Positions 30,751 to 42,000 of a stretch of DNA of 64,000 nt are shown here, piece by piece (within the stretch, counting starts at the first letter, position 1; each line of letters begins with the position of its first letter). The notes under the pieces are model-generated. The model did no database searches and was not told the origin of the DNA. It saw nothing but the letters and a program-made list of their open reading frames with translations. The stretch is from Oxytricha trifallax. Its lineage: Eukaryota; Ciliophora; Spirotrichea; Sporadotrichida; Oxytrichidae. The position numbers were made by a program, and so were the translations under genes. The stretch is from assembly GCA_000711775.1 (NCBI GenBank), contig ARYC01000409.1, positions 62,001-126,000 on the forward strand, in the 5' to 3' direction.

Positions 30751-33700
30751 TCATTCATAGTTTCGCTCTTCAAGAGATTCATCTTCATTGATTCTATGTA
30801 AACCTCCTCTTCCTCTAACGCCTCTCATTGATCCTCTGTATTCTCCAAATTCTCTTCTTAATTCTTCACCCCTTCCTCGGAAACTTCCTCTACCTCTCAT
30901 CTCTCCACGGCCTCTGTATTCTCCTCTACCTCTCATTTCACCACGGCCTCTAAAGTCACCACGACGCCTAATATTTCCACGACCTCTCATCTCTCCGCGA
31001 TATTCTCCTACACCCCTAAAGTCTCCTCTACCTCTAAATTCTTCTATACCTCTCATTTCTCCTCTTCCTATCATTTCTCCTCTACCTCTAAAATCTCCTC
31101 TACCTCTGAAATCTCCTCGACCTCTCATTTCTCCTATTCCTCTGAATTCTCCTCGACCTCCTCTCATGCCCCCTCTGCCTCTCATGACATCAGATTCGAT
31201 TTCATTCAAGTGTTGAAGTCTACCATAATCTCTCATTCTACTCCCACGGCCTCCTCGTTCACCACGAAATTTCCCAAATTAGAGACTCTCAGTTAATCGA
31301 TATAAATCCCTTCTCTCATTAGATCTTGATCTAGACCTGGATTATTAATTAAAACCTCATATTCTTTCATAATTTTCAAAGAAAAGTTTAAATGAAAGGA
31401 ATAACAAAGTGAATTCTGAAAAAAATTATGTAATTTTGAAGGTGTATACTTTAAATATTTATCATATAATTAGCTTGACATTTTTAAATATGCAATGTTT
31501 TATTAATAATCATTAATAAATTGTATTGAACTCTTTATAAAATTTATTTGAATCTATAAATTGTAAATGTTTCATATTTTTAAGTCACACAATAATCAAT
31601 TACAATTTTTTTAAAAAAAAAGTCATACAAGATGTTGTAAGGGCATCTGTGGAAGTTTTCAATAATTTTAAATAAATAACATTTTATATAAATTATGTAA
31701 TAATATATTTTAAGGGTAATGTTGTTCTGCTTAATCATTATGAAAACTATGAGATGGAGGAAGCTCAAATGTTTCATAATTATAAAGGAATGAAATTAAA
31801 TTTAACTTAATTTTGATATTTTAAATCAATTTAAACTACCCTTATTATTTTCAATATTGAATTCAACAGGTAAAGACATTGTTCCTTTTTAATAAACTCT
31901 TATCATATCTTAAGCATATTTAATTCTTTCTTATTAACTAAAAAAACTTATTTATAAATTGATAAATGATTTTAATTATTAAATTTCAATTAAATCTAAG
32001 ATGTATAAGATAAATAACTCATTAATACTTTTGGGGTTTGGATTCTGTGCATAACGATGTGTAATAGGGTATTTTTCAAAAAAAAATAAATGGTATAAAA
32101 AATTTAAGCATTTCGCTGATCAAGGAAATCAACTTTAATTTTTAGCCCTAGGTAAAAGTCTTTAGAGAACCTTCAATTTAAGGATATGGATAGTCACTTT
32201 ATCTTTCTGAAATTCTAGGAGGCATGCCTCTCATGGGCATCCCACGACCTCTATATGGTCTCTCACTACCTCTCCCTCTTATTGGCATTTCCATGCCTCT
32301 GCTACCTCTACCTACATTTAGACTTTCAATTCCTCTTCCTATATTTGTCATATTCATGCCTAGAAATCTACCTCTCATTCTCATTAACATGTCCATATTT
32401 CCGAAAAATCCTCTCGATGATGGCATGCCACCTCTAATTCAAAACCCCCAAAACCCCTTAACAAGTTTAAATGTGTTTCAATTAACATGGGTAATGTTAA
32501 GATTGTAGATTTAATTTTTTAATTAGTCTCATATTTGTTGTTAGATTAAATGTAATTAATTATTTTAATGGTTAAAATTTTTATTCATTTATTTTTTATC
32601 ATAACTGCATCGAGGTACTTATTAAGTATTGGTATTATTTAAAATGATACTAATTTATATTAAGCTAATTAAGTATCAGTACTAATTGTAGATTCTTCTC
32701 TAAAAATTGTTACAATTTTAGCAAAATTTTTTCCATTTATATTTACAGGAATGACCTTCAGTAAAAAGTTTATATTTGATAAATGTCTAAGATTTTATTG
32801 AAATTCTAAATACATTCTTTTAAGAATGGTAACTATTTATAATAATAATAGAATTAAAACATGACAAAATTAGGGTTATTAAACAAATAAAATCCCTTAT
32901 TTTAAACATTTACTTATATTTTTATTTTACTTAAGTTACTAAAAAAGGAATAAAAGTATCGAGTTGAATTTAAAAATAGTCTATGATGAAAATTTCAAAA
33001 ATACTTGTGCCTAAATGCCATTTTTTGAAATGATATACTTGCCTAACTTAATGTAAAAACGATCAATTAAAGTGATAACTTATGAAAAAAACTAAAGTAG
33101 AAAAAATAATTAAACAAATTTATCTTTTATAAATAAAAATGCTACTATATTTCTTAAAATATGAAAACATATTAGTTTATTATAAAAAATTTAATCAAAA
33201 ATAAACTTTCATGTTTCATAACTAAAGTGAAGTGACGCTTCAGAAATAAATTTAACCCTAATCCCAAACATTACCCTCTAATCAAGGCCATATAAAACTC
33301 ATTTTGGGGTTTTGAGGTTTTGATTGGAGGCCTGAAACTACCTCTCATTGGCATTATTCCAAATCCTCCTCTCATTGGAGGCATACCTCTACCCCCTCTC
33401 ATTGGAAGCATACCTCTAACTCCTCTCATTGAGGGAATTCCTCTAAAACCTCCTCTCATTGGAGGGAGACGATCATCTCCCATTCCTCTTAAAGGTCTAT
33501 CAAATTCCACACCCCTAATTTAACTGTCTATACTTCTACTCATTTAAGGCATGACTCTTTAACCTTGCATCATAGTAGTTCCTCTTTCTCGCATTGGAAT
33601 ATGATCTCTACTTCTCAGATTTAATTAACTCGTTAAAGTAGAAGGGTAAATTCCTCCCTCTCTAAAAGGAGGTCTTTATCTCCTTTAAATATCGATTGAA

Positions 33701-34975
33701 CCTAATATACTTTCTGTCTTTGCCTAACTCTTACAATAAAATTTTAATATTCATTTCTTTGCCGATTCGCTTCTTTTACCATAGGCTCTCTTCAAACTTC
33801 TTGCATGTCTTTCTTCTGATATTCTTTCGAGAATCGAGGAATAAGGGTGCCGATTTTGTAAACCACCCCTGCTTCCTCTCCCTCCTCTTGCATTTCTTCT
33901 ATAGGATTCTTGTCCCTACGAAATAGCACAAAAATCGATATCTCCTAAGGCTATAGCAGCAGAAGTTCTGGGCCTACTTCTCCCACCTCTTATTGCTAAA
34001 CCTAAGCGTCTTTCTCTAGAGTGATTTCGAGGAATCTTTTTTTAATCAGAATAGTATGAAGCATATCGTGGGTGTTAGTAACCATAATATAAAACATTTA
34101 TTTTTTGTCAATTTTCTATTTTTTAAATGTAAGTTAATTCAATATATTACGTTTTGGAAGGCGAAAATTTTGCAAATTTTAACTTATTATTTATTTCTAT
34201 GCTTAACTAATTTTACTTTAATTTTTAAGAATAAAAAATTGCAAAAAGGTTATATTTTATTTTCAGTTGAATTAATGTATCCAAAGTTAAATTTATTTAA
34301 TTACATATTTTTAAATTTTTTAAATATTTTCAATCTTTTTATTTGAAATATTAATGCTATTTTCATAGAAACGATAAATTTATAGATTGTGAAATTATTT
34401 ACAGTTTAAATGTAAATGTTAATTTGCATCATGTTCTAAGGTCAATGTGATTTTGATACAAGGCTTGATAAAAACCATGCTTTAACTTTACAGTAATTCA
34501 TCAAAATCCCCTCCTCTGGGCAAATTAATTTTCTAATGCATCTCAACTGATGAAATATCAATTATCTAAACCAAATGATGATTTTATTCTTTTTAAAGGG
34601 GATGAATTTTGTAACTTCTATAAATTCAACAAAATTAATATTAAATTAGCATGGAACGTAATTATTTAATTAAAGTAGATTAATTGAACAATATAAATCA
34701 AGTCTAATTTTTTCAAAATTTTATGAAAGCCTTACATACTAGAGTTTTTTAGGTAATTTAATTAAAATTACCTTAACTTTTTTCATTATTTTGAATTAGA
34801 TCTACTCAGATACTTTCAAAGCCATTTCAATAGATTTTCCAGCACCAAAGATTTTGATTTTGGAATCACCAAATTTAATAATTCTTTTTACTCCATAATT
34901 TATGTATTTGTGAGCCTAACCACTCTTTGAGACTTTAATCACGTTATCTGGCAATTTAGAGGCCTCGTGATATTG
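30751..34975 (-). CDS. Alba-domain protein with long Arg/Gly-rich tail, at least five MDSs
   Basis: MDS order on the minus strand: 34975-34806, 34050-33756, 33724-33323, 32439-32168, 31357-30753. The first encodes an Alba fold: LPDNVIKVSKSGQAHKYINY, GVKRIIKFGDSKIKIFGAGK, SIEMALKVS. The rest is an RGG tail with repeats such as MRGGRGMPPMRGGF and MRGRGDFRGRG, ending at TGA 30753-30751. Four inserts (760, 39, 883 and 815 bp) separate the MDSs; each join through its direct repeat keeps the frame. The N-terminal exon upstream of 34975 was not found. Alba proteins bind RNA or DNA; the Alba superfamily includes a ciliate group named Mdp2 for macronuclear development. A role in development is inference. 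Confidence 0.8.
31353..32172. other. IES, 815 bp, pointer AACCT
   Basis: AACCT at 31353-31357 and 32168-32172, same codon phase. Excision joins YPYPQIEG to FNQQSRSRSRS in frame; 815 is not a multiple of 3. Content is very AT-rich with no ORF of interest. Confidence 0.7.
32440..33322. mobile_element. Short TBE-derived relic, 883 bp, inside the Alba-RGG gene
   Basis: Left end CAAAACCCCCAAAACCCC, right end (reverse strand) CAAAACCTCAAAACCCC. The target duplication is ATT (32437-32439 and 33323-33325), again ANT. The right end keeps recognisable TBE terminal-repeat features beyond the telomeric part (TGAGTTTTATA, then CTTGATT and AGAGGGTA); the left end is more diverged. No coding sequence inside. 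Removal of the element with one ATT joins FRPPI to RGGMPSSRGF exactly in frame. A non-autonomous or decayed TBE. Confidence 0.85.
33717..33763. other. Very short IES, 39 bp, pointer TCTTTGCC
   Basis: The 8-bp direct repeat TCTTTGCC at 33717-33724 and 33756-33763. The insert has an in-frame TGA on the coding strand. Excision joins KRSESAK to TESILGSID. Confidence 0.85.
34046..34810. other. IES, 760 bp, pointer TCAGA
   Basis: TCAGA at 34046-34050 and 34806-34810. Excision (760 bp, not a multiple of 3) joins the Alba domain end ALKVS to DQKKIPRNHSRERR. Very AT-rich. Confidence 0.75.
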
Positions 34976-35711
34976 CTTAATTATAAATTTAAATAGTTTA
35001 TGTATATGATAACGATTTTTAATTTTTTAATTTATGCTAAAAAAAAAATAACGATAAACAATTTACAGAAGAAGGTCTTAACTATTATTATTTAATAAAA
35101 AGGTATTTTTCTTTGAAGGGGCTATGGATTATTCCTTAATCAATTAGAAATGGAACTGGGTAGGAATAAAATTATAAAGACTATTCTGAAAAAATGGTAA
35201 ATTTTATCATAAGTTTAAAAATGTATAAAAGAGTGTTTGTTGTTTTAGCGCTACATTCGTTTGATTTGAGCTAATGCTAATTATTTGTTATTTTTTTCTA
35301 TTTATTTAATTTATATAAAAAGTTTGTTATTAATTACTTTTTTTGAAAATTCTAATAAAATTTTTAAAGATAATCAATAGTATTTGCTAAATTTATCTTT
35401 TTTCATCATTTTTAATTCTAAAAGATATTTCTAGTATTTATAATAAAATCATAATTCTAATATTTTAATTGTATTGGATAATAGTAATTGCTACAAATAT
35501 TTTGGAACTTCACTATTATCAAACTATTTAACCTTCTTAAAAAATCGATACAATTGAATCAATACACTTAATAATAGGTACGTCATTAGAAATAAATATT
35601 ATGTCACAGATACATTTTGTGCTTTAAAGTTTTATTAAACTACATGAAGTATATCAAAATAAAATAAATGCAAATTAATTTCGATCATCTTAGTCAATTT
35701 AGTTTAAAATT
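34976..35711. other. AT-rich stretch, 5' part of Alba gene expected here or in an upstream MDS
   Basis: 736 bases between the Alba domain and the end of the acyltransferase gene. An acceptor-like AAG precedes 34975. No N-terminal exon could be recognised; the rest appears non-coding. Confidence 0.45.
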
Positions 35712-37371
35712 TCATTCGATTGTTTTAGTGGGAGGACTATTCTCACTTTCTGGATTGTCTTTTCTCTCAGTGTCGTAGCACGCCTTAAGATTCTTTTCAA
35801 CCATATCTAAAAGTACTTAAGGATCAGTCATAATCAATAATTATATATTTTTAAAATATTTGAACTATTATTGTTATTTTTGATAATTGCAGAGTCTGAA
35901 ACACAAGTTATTTTGAAGTATTCTGAATAAGAAATAGCACCAATTGCTAGTCCTGTATGACCTGAAGGTATCAAATAGTTGCACATCAACACTGATTTTT
36001 TACCATCTTACTCTAATGGTCTCAAAAGACCTGGTACATTGGAGAAAGCCAAAGTGTATGGCATATTAATATAAAATAAGAAAGCCAAATAAAAGGGCAT
36101 TTAAAAGTTGTATATTAAATATGATAACTTTGATATAGCATTGTAGATTTCTTAATAAACCAATCTGAAAGAAAGTTAGGAGTGAATTTAATTGAATAGA
36201 AAGACATAGCATATGTGGCATAGATGTCTAAGAACTAGGAGCGTAATTAACTTGTAACTTTTGACACTTTTTAAATAGATTTAGTTAAGTCACTATCTAA
36301 TGGTAAACCTTTATACAATTAAGGATTTATAGGGAATTTTTAGAATAAATTTATAGTCAAGGGGACTGGAGCAAACTTATTTTCAAATTTCATAGTTTCG
36401 AAGTTTTCATAATGCCCGAATCTAATATTTGCTGGAACTACAATATTGACTTAATTTGTTTCTTTATCTCCCTTAAGTTCAAAATATTCTTTCAAAGCTG
36501 TGGCAGTACATGCAGTTACCAGATCATTTATGGTACATTTTTGCTTTTTGGAAGCTGCCTTAATGTCTTAGAATTTCAAATCACTGCTAGTGGCTGCTTT
36601 CTTAACACCTGTTAACTTTCTTTTGCCGTCATGTAGAGGATTGAAGTCTTATTTTAACACTGCTAACTTTTTAATCACAAATAAGGCTCTAAAAGGGAAT
36701 GCCAATCTGATTTGCATTCTTTCCAAGAATGAAAGCTTTTTAATTGGAAATAGCTTGGTTGTGTCAAACTCAGTGCTTACACCATGAGTTAAGTGATGAC
36801 TCATACATGATACTCCATCGCACATTGAATGATGTTGCTTATAAAAGATAATGCTATACTTTTCTTAGTAGTTTTCCTGCATGTACATTCTCCATTGAGG
36901 CTTATCGAATGGCATCTCATTGTTAATATCCTTTTCAATAAAGTCTTATATATCTTTTTAATTCTTAAACTCTTTAGGTACTTTAGCAAAACAATGATCA
37001 ATATATTTATCTGCATCTAACTCTTTCCAATATAGGTCACCTAGTATCTCAGTAATGCCTGATCTGAGCTTCTTATGTGTTTTCATTTAGTTGTAAAAGT
37101 TTTCTCTTAGAACTTTGAATTCAAACTTTTCAACAATGGTGTAAGACATAAAATTGACATTTGCATTATCATGACCAAAGAAACACGCCAAATCCATGGT
37201 AGGCATCACTGTCACTTTGAATATTGCTGCGATCACATATTGATAAGTTAGTATAATTGTTACTGCTACTGGAATCATATAGATGGCAGGGAATAAGGCT
37301 ACAACACCGAGCAATGCACCTATCTTTAGAAGTGCAATCGTCATATTTGTCTTCATTTTTCCTGTATTCAC
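35712..37371 (-). CDS. Wax-ester synthase/diacylglycerol acyltransferase (WS/DGAT) family
   Basis: ATG 37371-37369, stop TGA 35714-35712. The N-terminus has hydrophobic helices (LLGVVALFPAIYMIPVAVTI). The active-site motif HHxxxDG is present as KQHHSMCDGVS. Later family landmarks: TINDLVTACTATALKEYF, VNIVVPANIRFG, and the C-terminal YTLAFSNVPG with PSGHTGLAIGAISYS. Two IESs (35830-35887 and 36061-36141) must be removed; both are out-of-frame lengths. Family knowledge: uses acyl-CoA and an alcohol or diacylglycerol to make neutral lipid at membranes. About 510 aa after excision, close to the family's usual length. Confidence 0.87.
35830..35887. other. IES, 53 bp, pointer ATAAT
   Basis: ATAAT at 35830-35834 and 35883-35887, same codon phase. 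Excision joins VSDSAI to MTDPQVLLDMVEK, the expected C-terminal helix. Confidence 0.75.
36061..36141. other. IES, 77 bp, pointer GCAT
   Basis: GCAT at 36061-36064 and 36138-36141. Removing 77 bp repairs the frame and joins DWFIKKST to MPYTLAFSNVPG, a conserved family segment. The insert also holds an 11-bp copy (AGAAAGCCAAA, 36079-36089) of flanking MDS 36043-36053. Confidence 0.75.
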
Positions 37372-37594
37372 TATTTTTTAAGTTAATAATTACTTTAATT
37401 TACCGCATACGTATTAATACTGACTATGATGATGTATTGCTATTAATTAACTATGCAAAATACTATTCAACTAATCAAACTAATAATGAATACATTTTAT
37501 AAGAAATATCTTTTCTTAAATCTTATATCTTTGATAAATGATTCTTAAATATAAACATTTTATATTGCTAAGTTTCTGGTTTTATCATGTTTAG

Positions 37595-37960
37595 ATGATG
37601 GAAGCCAAAGACGATGTTCAATAGCTAGACAACGAAGACATGATTATGGTCACTGATTCTGAGGAGCTTAGCAGCATTTCTTGTAGTTAGTAAGAAGGAA
37701 TTGAATAAACTTCACTTCAATAACTTGAAAATTAGGCAAATAACCTTCCCTAACAAGATAAAATTACATGTAAAATTCGAACTATTTCAGCTGATTCACA
37801 AAATTTAGCACAATCTATTATTCAAGGAATTCATGGTGAACTTAAAGAAAGTCTAAACTAAGGTATTTAATAAGTTAAGGAATTATAAGGCGGGAAGGAA
37901 ATCGTAGAAAATAGCATAATTATAAATCATGGTCATATTTAGGCAGTCAATATTCAATGA
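37595..37960 (+). CDS. Small acidic Gln-rich protein
   Basis: Uninterrupted 121-aa frame, ATG 37595 to TGA 37958-37960. It begins MMEAKDDVQQLDNEDMIMV and is Gln/Glu/Ser-rich, with helices such as SIIQGIHGELKESLNQ. Divergent from the acyltransferase gene, 223 bp away. No family recognised. Confidence 0.55.
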
Positions 37961-38088
37961 ATTATATTTATATTTGCAATATTTTATGTTTTATTATGTA
38001 ATTACTTGCAATAATTAGTAATAAGTTACTAATTTAAACAGTTAAATACTACAAGAATAAATTATCAAAATAAAAAGTTATAAAAAAT

Positions 38089-38400
38089 ATGATAAGTGGC
38101 CAAATTGGACCTGAGCCCCTACCTTCTAAGAGAGTTTCTTCTACTCTAAGGCATAATAGAGTTATAAAGCCAGTCACCCTTGTTTAATTTGCTTGGTTCA
38201 TTTTTAAAAAGAAATATTGCCATTAGGGATTCTTATAATTGATGAGCTTTCTTTTACAAGTTTAACTTTTAAGGTTAGAGGAGCAAATTAAAAGGTGGTA
38301 CTTAGCATTTAAAGTGAGTAAACAAGTGCAGAGAAAGGAAACACAAGACATATTTTCCCACGCTAGTATAGAATAAAAAGCTGCCACTGCGAAAGTATGA
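38089..38400 (+). CDS. Small ORF, strand uncertain
   Basis: ATG 38089 to TGA 38398-38400, 103 aa, starting MISGQIGPEPLPSKRVSSTL and rich in basic helices (LRLEEQIKRWYLAFKVSKQV). A possible donor GTATGA lies at the stop, so it may continue. The opposite strand is also open over the same bases from ATG 38499 (MKFYDRDFRDQKDVKLKSVV), and I cannot decide which strand codes. No family recognised on either. Confidence 0.35.
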
Positions 38401-38500
38401 AACTACATTCTCAGCAGCTGTGGGATAGGTAATATTTTTTACAACACTCTTTAATTTTACATCCTTCTGATCTCTGAAATCTCTGTCATAAAATTTCAAG

Positions 38501-39056
38501 AGATAACTTAATTAGTGATATAGATAATAGGATCATGTGAAATTTTCGAGTAGTTTTTCCTTTTTTCTTTCATGAATGCCACATAACTCACTCAACAGCA
38601 CTAATAAAAATGATAGCTTGGTTTGTATTAAGTAATTATATTTTAAGATTAATTGACATTTTCTCATTAACTCAAATATACTACAAGAATAATAATAATA
38701 ATATTTCGAGAATATATTTGTTTTAAAAAAAGATAAATCATTTTAATCAATTAAAACTGAGCTTTAAACTCAAATTTATTCTTAATTAAAAATTTTGAAT
38801 TTTCATTTATTGAATTAAATAGAATATTATATAATTTTGCGATGATCATAGTTTGAATTTATAACTGCTTTCATCATCCAAGAAGCAATTACCAAAAGAT
38901 CTTGAATTTAAGATATAAACTCAATTCTTAAACTTTTTAAAACAATTTAGATATAAATTTATATTTAAAATTTTTATCTAAACCTTAGTATAATTACAAT
39001 AGTAACATATTTAAGAAATTTCTCAAAATGCACCAGTCAATAATTAGCTTTACTTT
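38501..39056. other. AT-rich non-coding stretch
   Basis: About 556 bases upstream of the membrane-protein gene. Over 80 per cent A+T by eye, nothing recognisable. Confidence 0.5.
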
Positions 39057-42000
39057 ATGAATTAAGATGCAAAGTTAAGAACACTTTTTAACCAAACTTA
39101 ACTACTCAACGCATTTAGCTGTAAGTCTAATTACCTATTTTTATCTTAAATTTAATTCATGTATTTAAACCATAACTATTTTTATTAGTGGAGACTTACT
39201 TGAAAAATTTAACATAATTTTGGCCTTATGAAGTTTGTGGGTTTAATGAGTAAATTGGTTTGGACTATTTGGCATTAAAAAATAACGATTTCTTTTTGGC
39301 ACTCACCTCTATTTTGTTTAATGTCAATGAATTCCATCAATTTGTTAAATGTAAGTTTCATTTTCAAAAAGTCATAGGTATAAATAAAATTATAAGGTTA
39401 AATCAGCTTTTAAAATAAAGCATAACTTATTGCTCAAGTAATAATGATTTTGTAAACTAATCCAGAAAAAGTTAAATACAATTATTATTGTTGAATAAAT
39501 AAATTAATTTATTTATTAGCTTATTAAATATAGGCGTTAAATTAAATTATACTCTTTTTTTTAATTATTCTCTAAATTTAATATAAGTGAAATTGCTTTT
39601 TAAATTTTATTAATAGTTTTATAGGAAGTTTATCTTCTATTCAATTTTTATGAGATACATCACAGTCTTCTATATATTACGAATTATTGTCAATATTTAG
39701 TAAAAATATTAAATTTTATAACTCAAATGAATTGTACTTTAGATATAATATTATTAAATTTTAATATAAAATCAGTAGATAATTAAATTTTTTATAGTAA
39801 TTGACTTCATTAAGTAAAAATCAATTTAAAGACTTAATATTACCTTATCATAATAATTATTTTTGATATTTTTAATTATTTATAATATTATTTTGTGCAA
39901 TAATTAAAGAGACTAGACGATTGAATAGGCAGTATTTCAAAACTTAAATTAAAAGAATGTAAATTCCAAGCAGAAAAATGATAGCCAATTTTAATTGGAT
40001 GGTGAAATAGCTGCTCAACCTAAAAGTAGAATAAGAAAATAAAATTCCAGATATATTAATAACAATTACTATTGAAGAATTGGAAGGATTTTAATAATAT
40101 ATAAATTAAATTTATTATTAATTGGATTAGTTTCTTTGCAATAACAGGAACATATTTGATAAAGATTATACTATTACTAATTAAATCAGGGCAACTCATG
40201 TTTTTAATAAAATGATATTATATTTTAGAATAGTATATTATTATTTAATTAGCATCTAAACATAAATTAATATTCATGAATAAGCCATAATCCTATTTTT
40301 TAAGCTAAACATGATTAGGATTGCATGAGTGATTTAATGAATGCGGTTGTTATGTGCAGTTGGTATAATGATTTTAATCTTATATCCCATTAATTTAAGT
40401 ACAATTATTCAATTTTGAGCACTTATTGGATTCACTATTCTATACAGGGATAGTTGCTAGCGGATTCAGGGGTATCTCTTTCACCACCACCACACATATT
40501 AATTTAACTATCAACTTTCATTATCAAATATGGGTTGAAAATCACGAATTTAATATTAATAAATTATTAAGGAGAGTTTAAATCTCTATAGTAAACAATT
40601 TTGTATATTTTTCATTAAGTCATTCTTATTTTGTTAGACATTAGAATCAGTAATTTTCCAAAAATTTACAAAATAAAAATTTTTTATCAATTGAATGTTT
40701 CTAAGTAACTTTCACACAAGTAAAAAGATTTTATAGTAAAATTATTTTATACTATATAACTAAACATTTATTCTCTTCAAACTATAGAAATTTATTGTAA
40801 GTGATTCAATTTATCGAAAACATTTTTAACTATTGCAATTTATTTTTTTAAAAATCATTAAGTTTTATGTCAAAACAAATGAAAAATAAGCATAATTTTT
40901 AATTAACTACTTAATATTTTATGAATTTACAGATGTATAGAGCTACTCAATTCTAAAAATTATGAGTGAATTTAAATCCAACTTTGTCTAGTTATCTAGT
41001 ATATATTTAAAAAAATTGATATTAAGAAATAGGACGGTAAGACAAGTCCCAGATGATTAGACAGATTGTTTGAATTCTAGGATGGGTTTTATGAGATCCG
41101 AGCTTCTTTAATAGTTTGAAAGATAGGGGTTGTTAAGGAAGTACTACCTACCTATTTAGTGGAATTATAATATTATTTCTATTATTATTATTGAATTAAT
41201 ATTTTATAATCACTTTTTAACTAAAGGAAATATATGGTGTTTAGTATATATTCTAATTTATGCAATATAAATTATTTTAGGATTAAAGTTCTGTGGATTG
41301 GTGAATATTTTAGCTGCTTTAGTTTAAATTTTTGTTTTACTCTATTATCATACTTTAACAGTTCTAGGGCTTAATAATATTTAATTAAATAAATAATTTA
41401 CTATAATTATAAGCTTAAAGAGGGAAGTTCCTTCATTAGCTCTAATTTAATTCGATAAAATTAATAAATTTATAGGAGGGGATAGTTTTTGACCCCATCG
41501 GAAAATACCCTGACCGATTATTATAGGGTGAATTTTCCCGATCCCAAAAATAAGTTCCCTGCCCCTTATTTAAAATAAGGAATTTTTTATAAATTTAAAA
41601 TAAATTTTTATCCTCATCTTTAAAAATATTGCTTATTTAAAACTCCATTAATTCTTTTGCCTTGATACAGATTCGAATATTTTCCTTTATATAAAATCAC
41701 ATTAATTATTAATTAAAAACATAGAGATTTAATAGTTTCTAAATTAAAGAGACAATTGATTGTAGTAAACCTTAAAAATGGTAAATTAAAAAGAGCTGTT
41801 TATAATAGGGCGAAAATTTGAAGGTGTAATTAATATATTTCTTCTCTAATTTTAGCAAAAAATATAATTTAAATGTTTCAGGAAAAAATACTTTCCTCAT
41901 TAATTAATTTCATAAATTTTAAGTAAAATTTAGTTGGAGTCTTAATGATTCAAATTATTATGAGCTTGATTAATTTCATTTATTTTAAATGACTATTAAT

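Noticed and set aside
30788..31216. Pro/Leu/Ser-rich open frame on the + strand
   Set aside because: Exact antisense of the RGG repeats in the Alba gene; repeat structure makes it open by default.
32224..33523. Several Pro/Leu-rich + strand frames
   Set aside because: Antisense of the RGG tail on both sides of the TBE relic.
36043..36089. 11-bp repeat AGAAAGCCAAA as the IES pointer
   Set aside because: It does not fix the frame change upstream; GCAT at 36061 and 36138 does.
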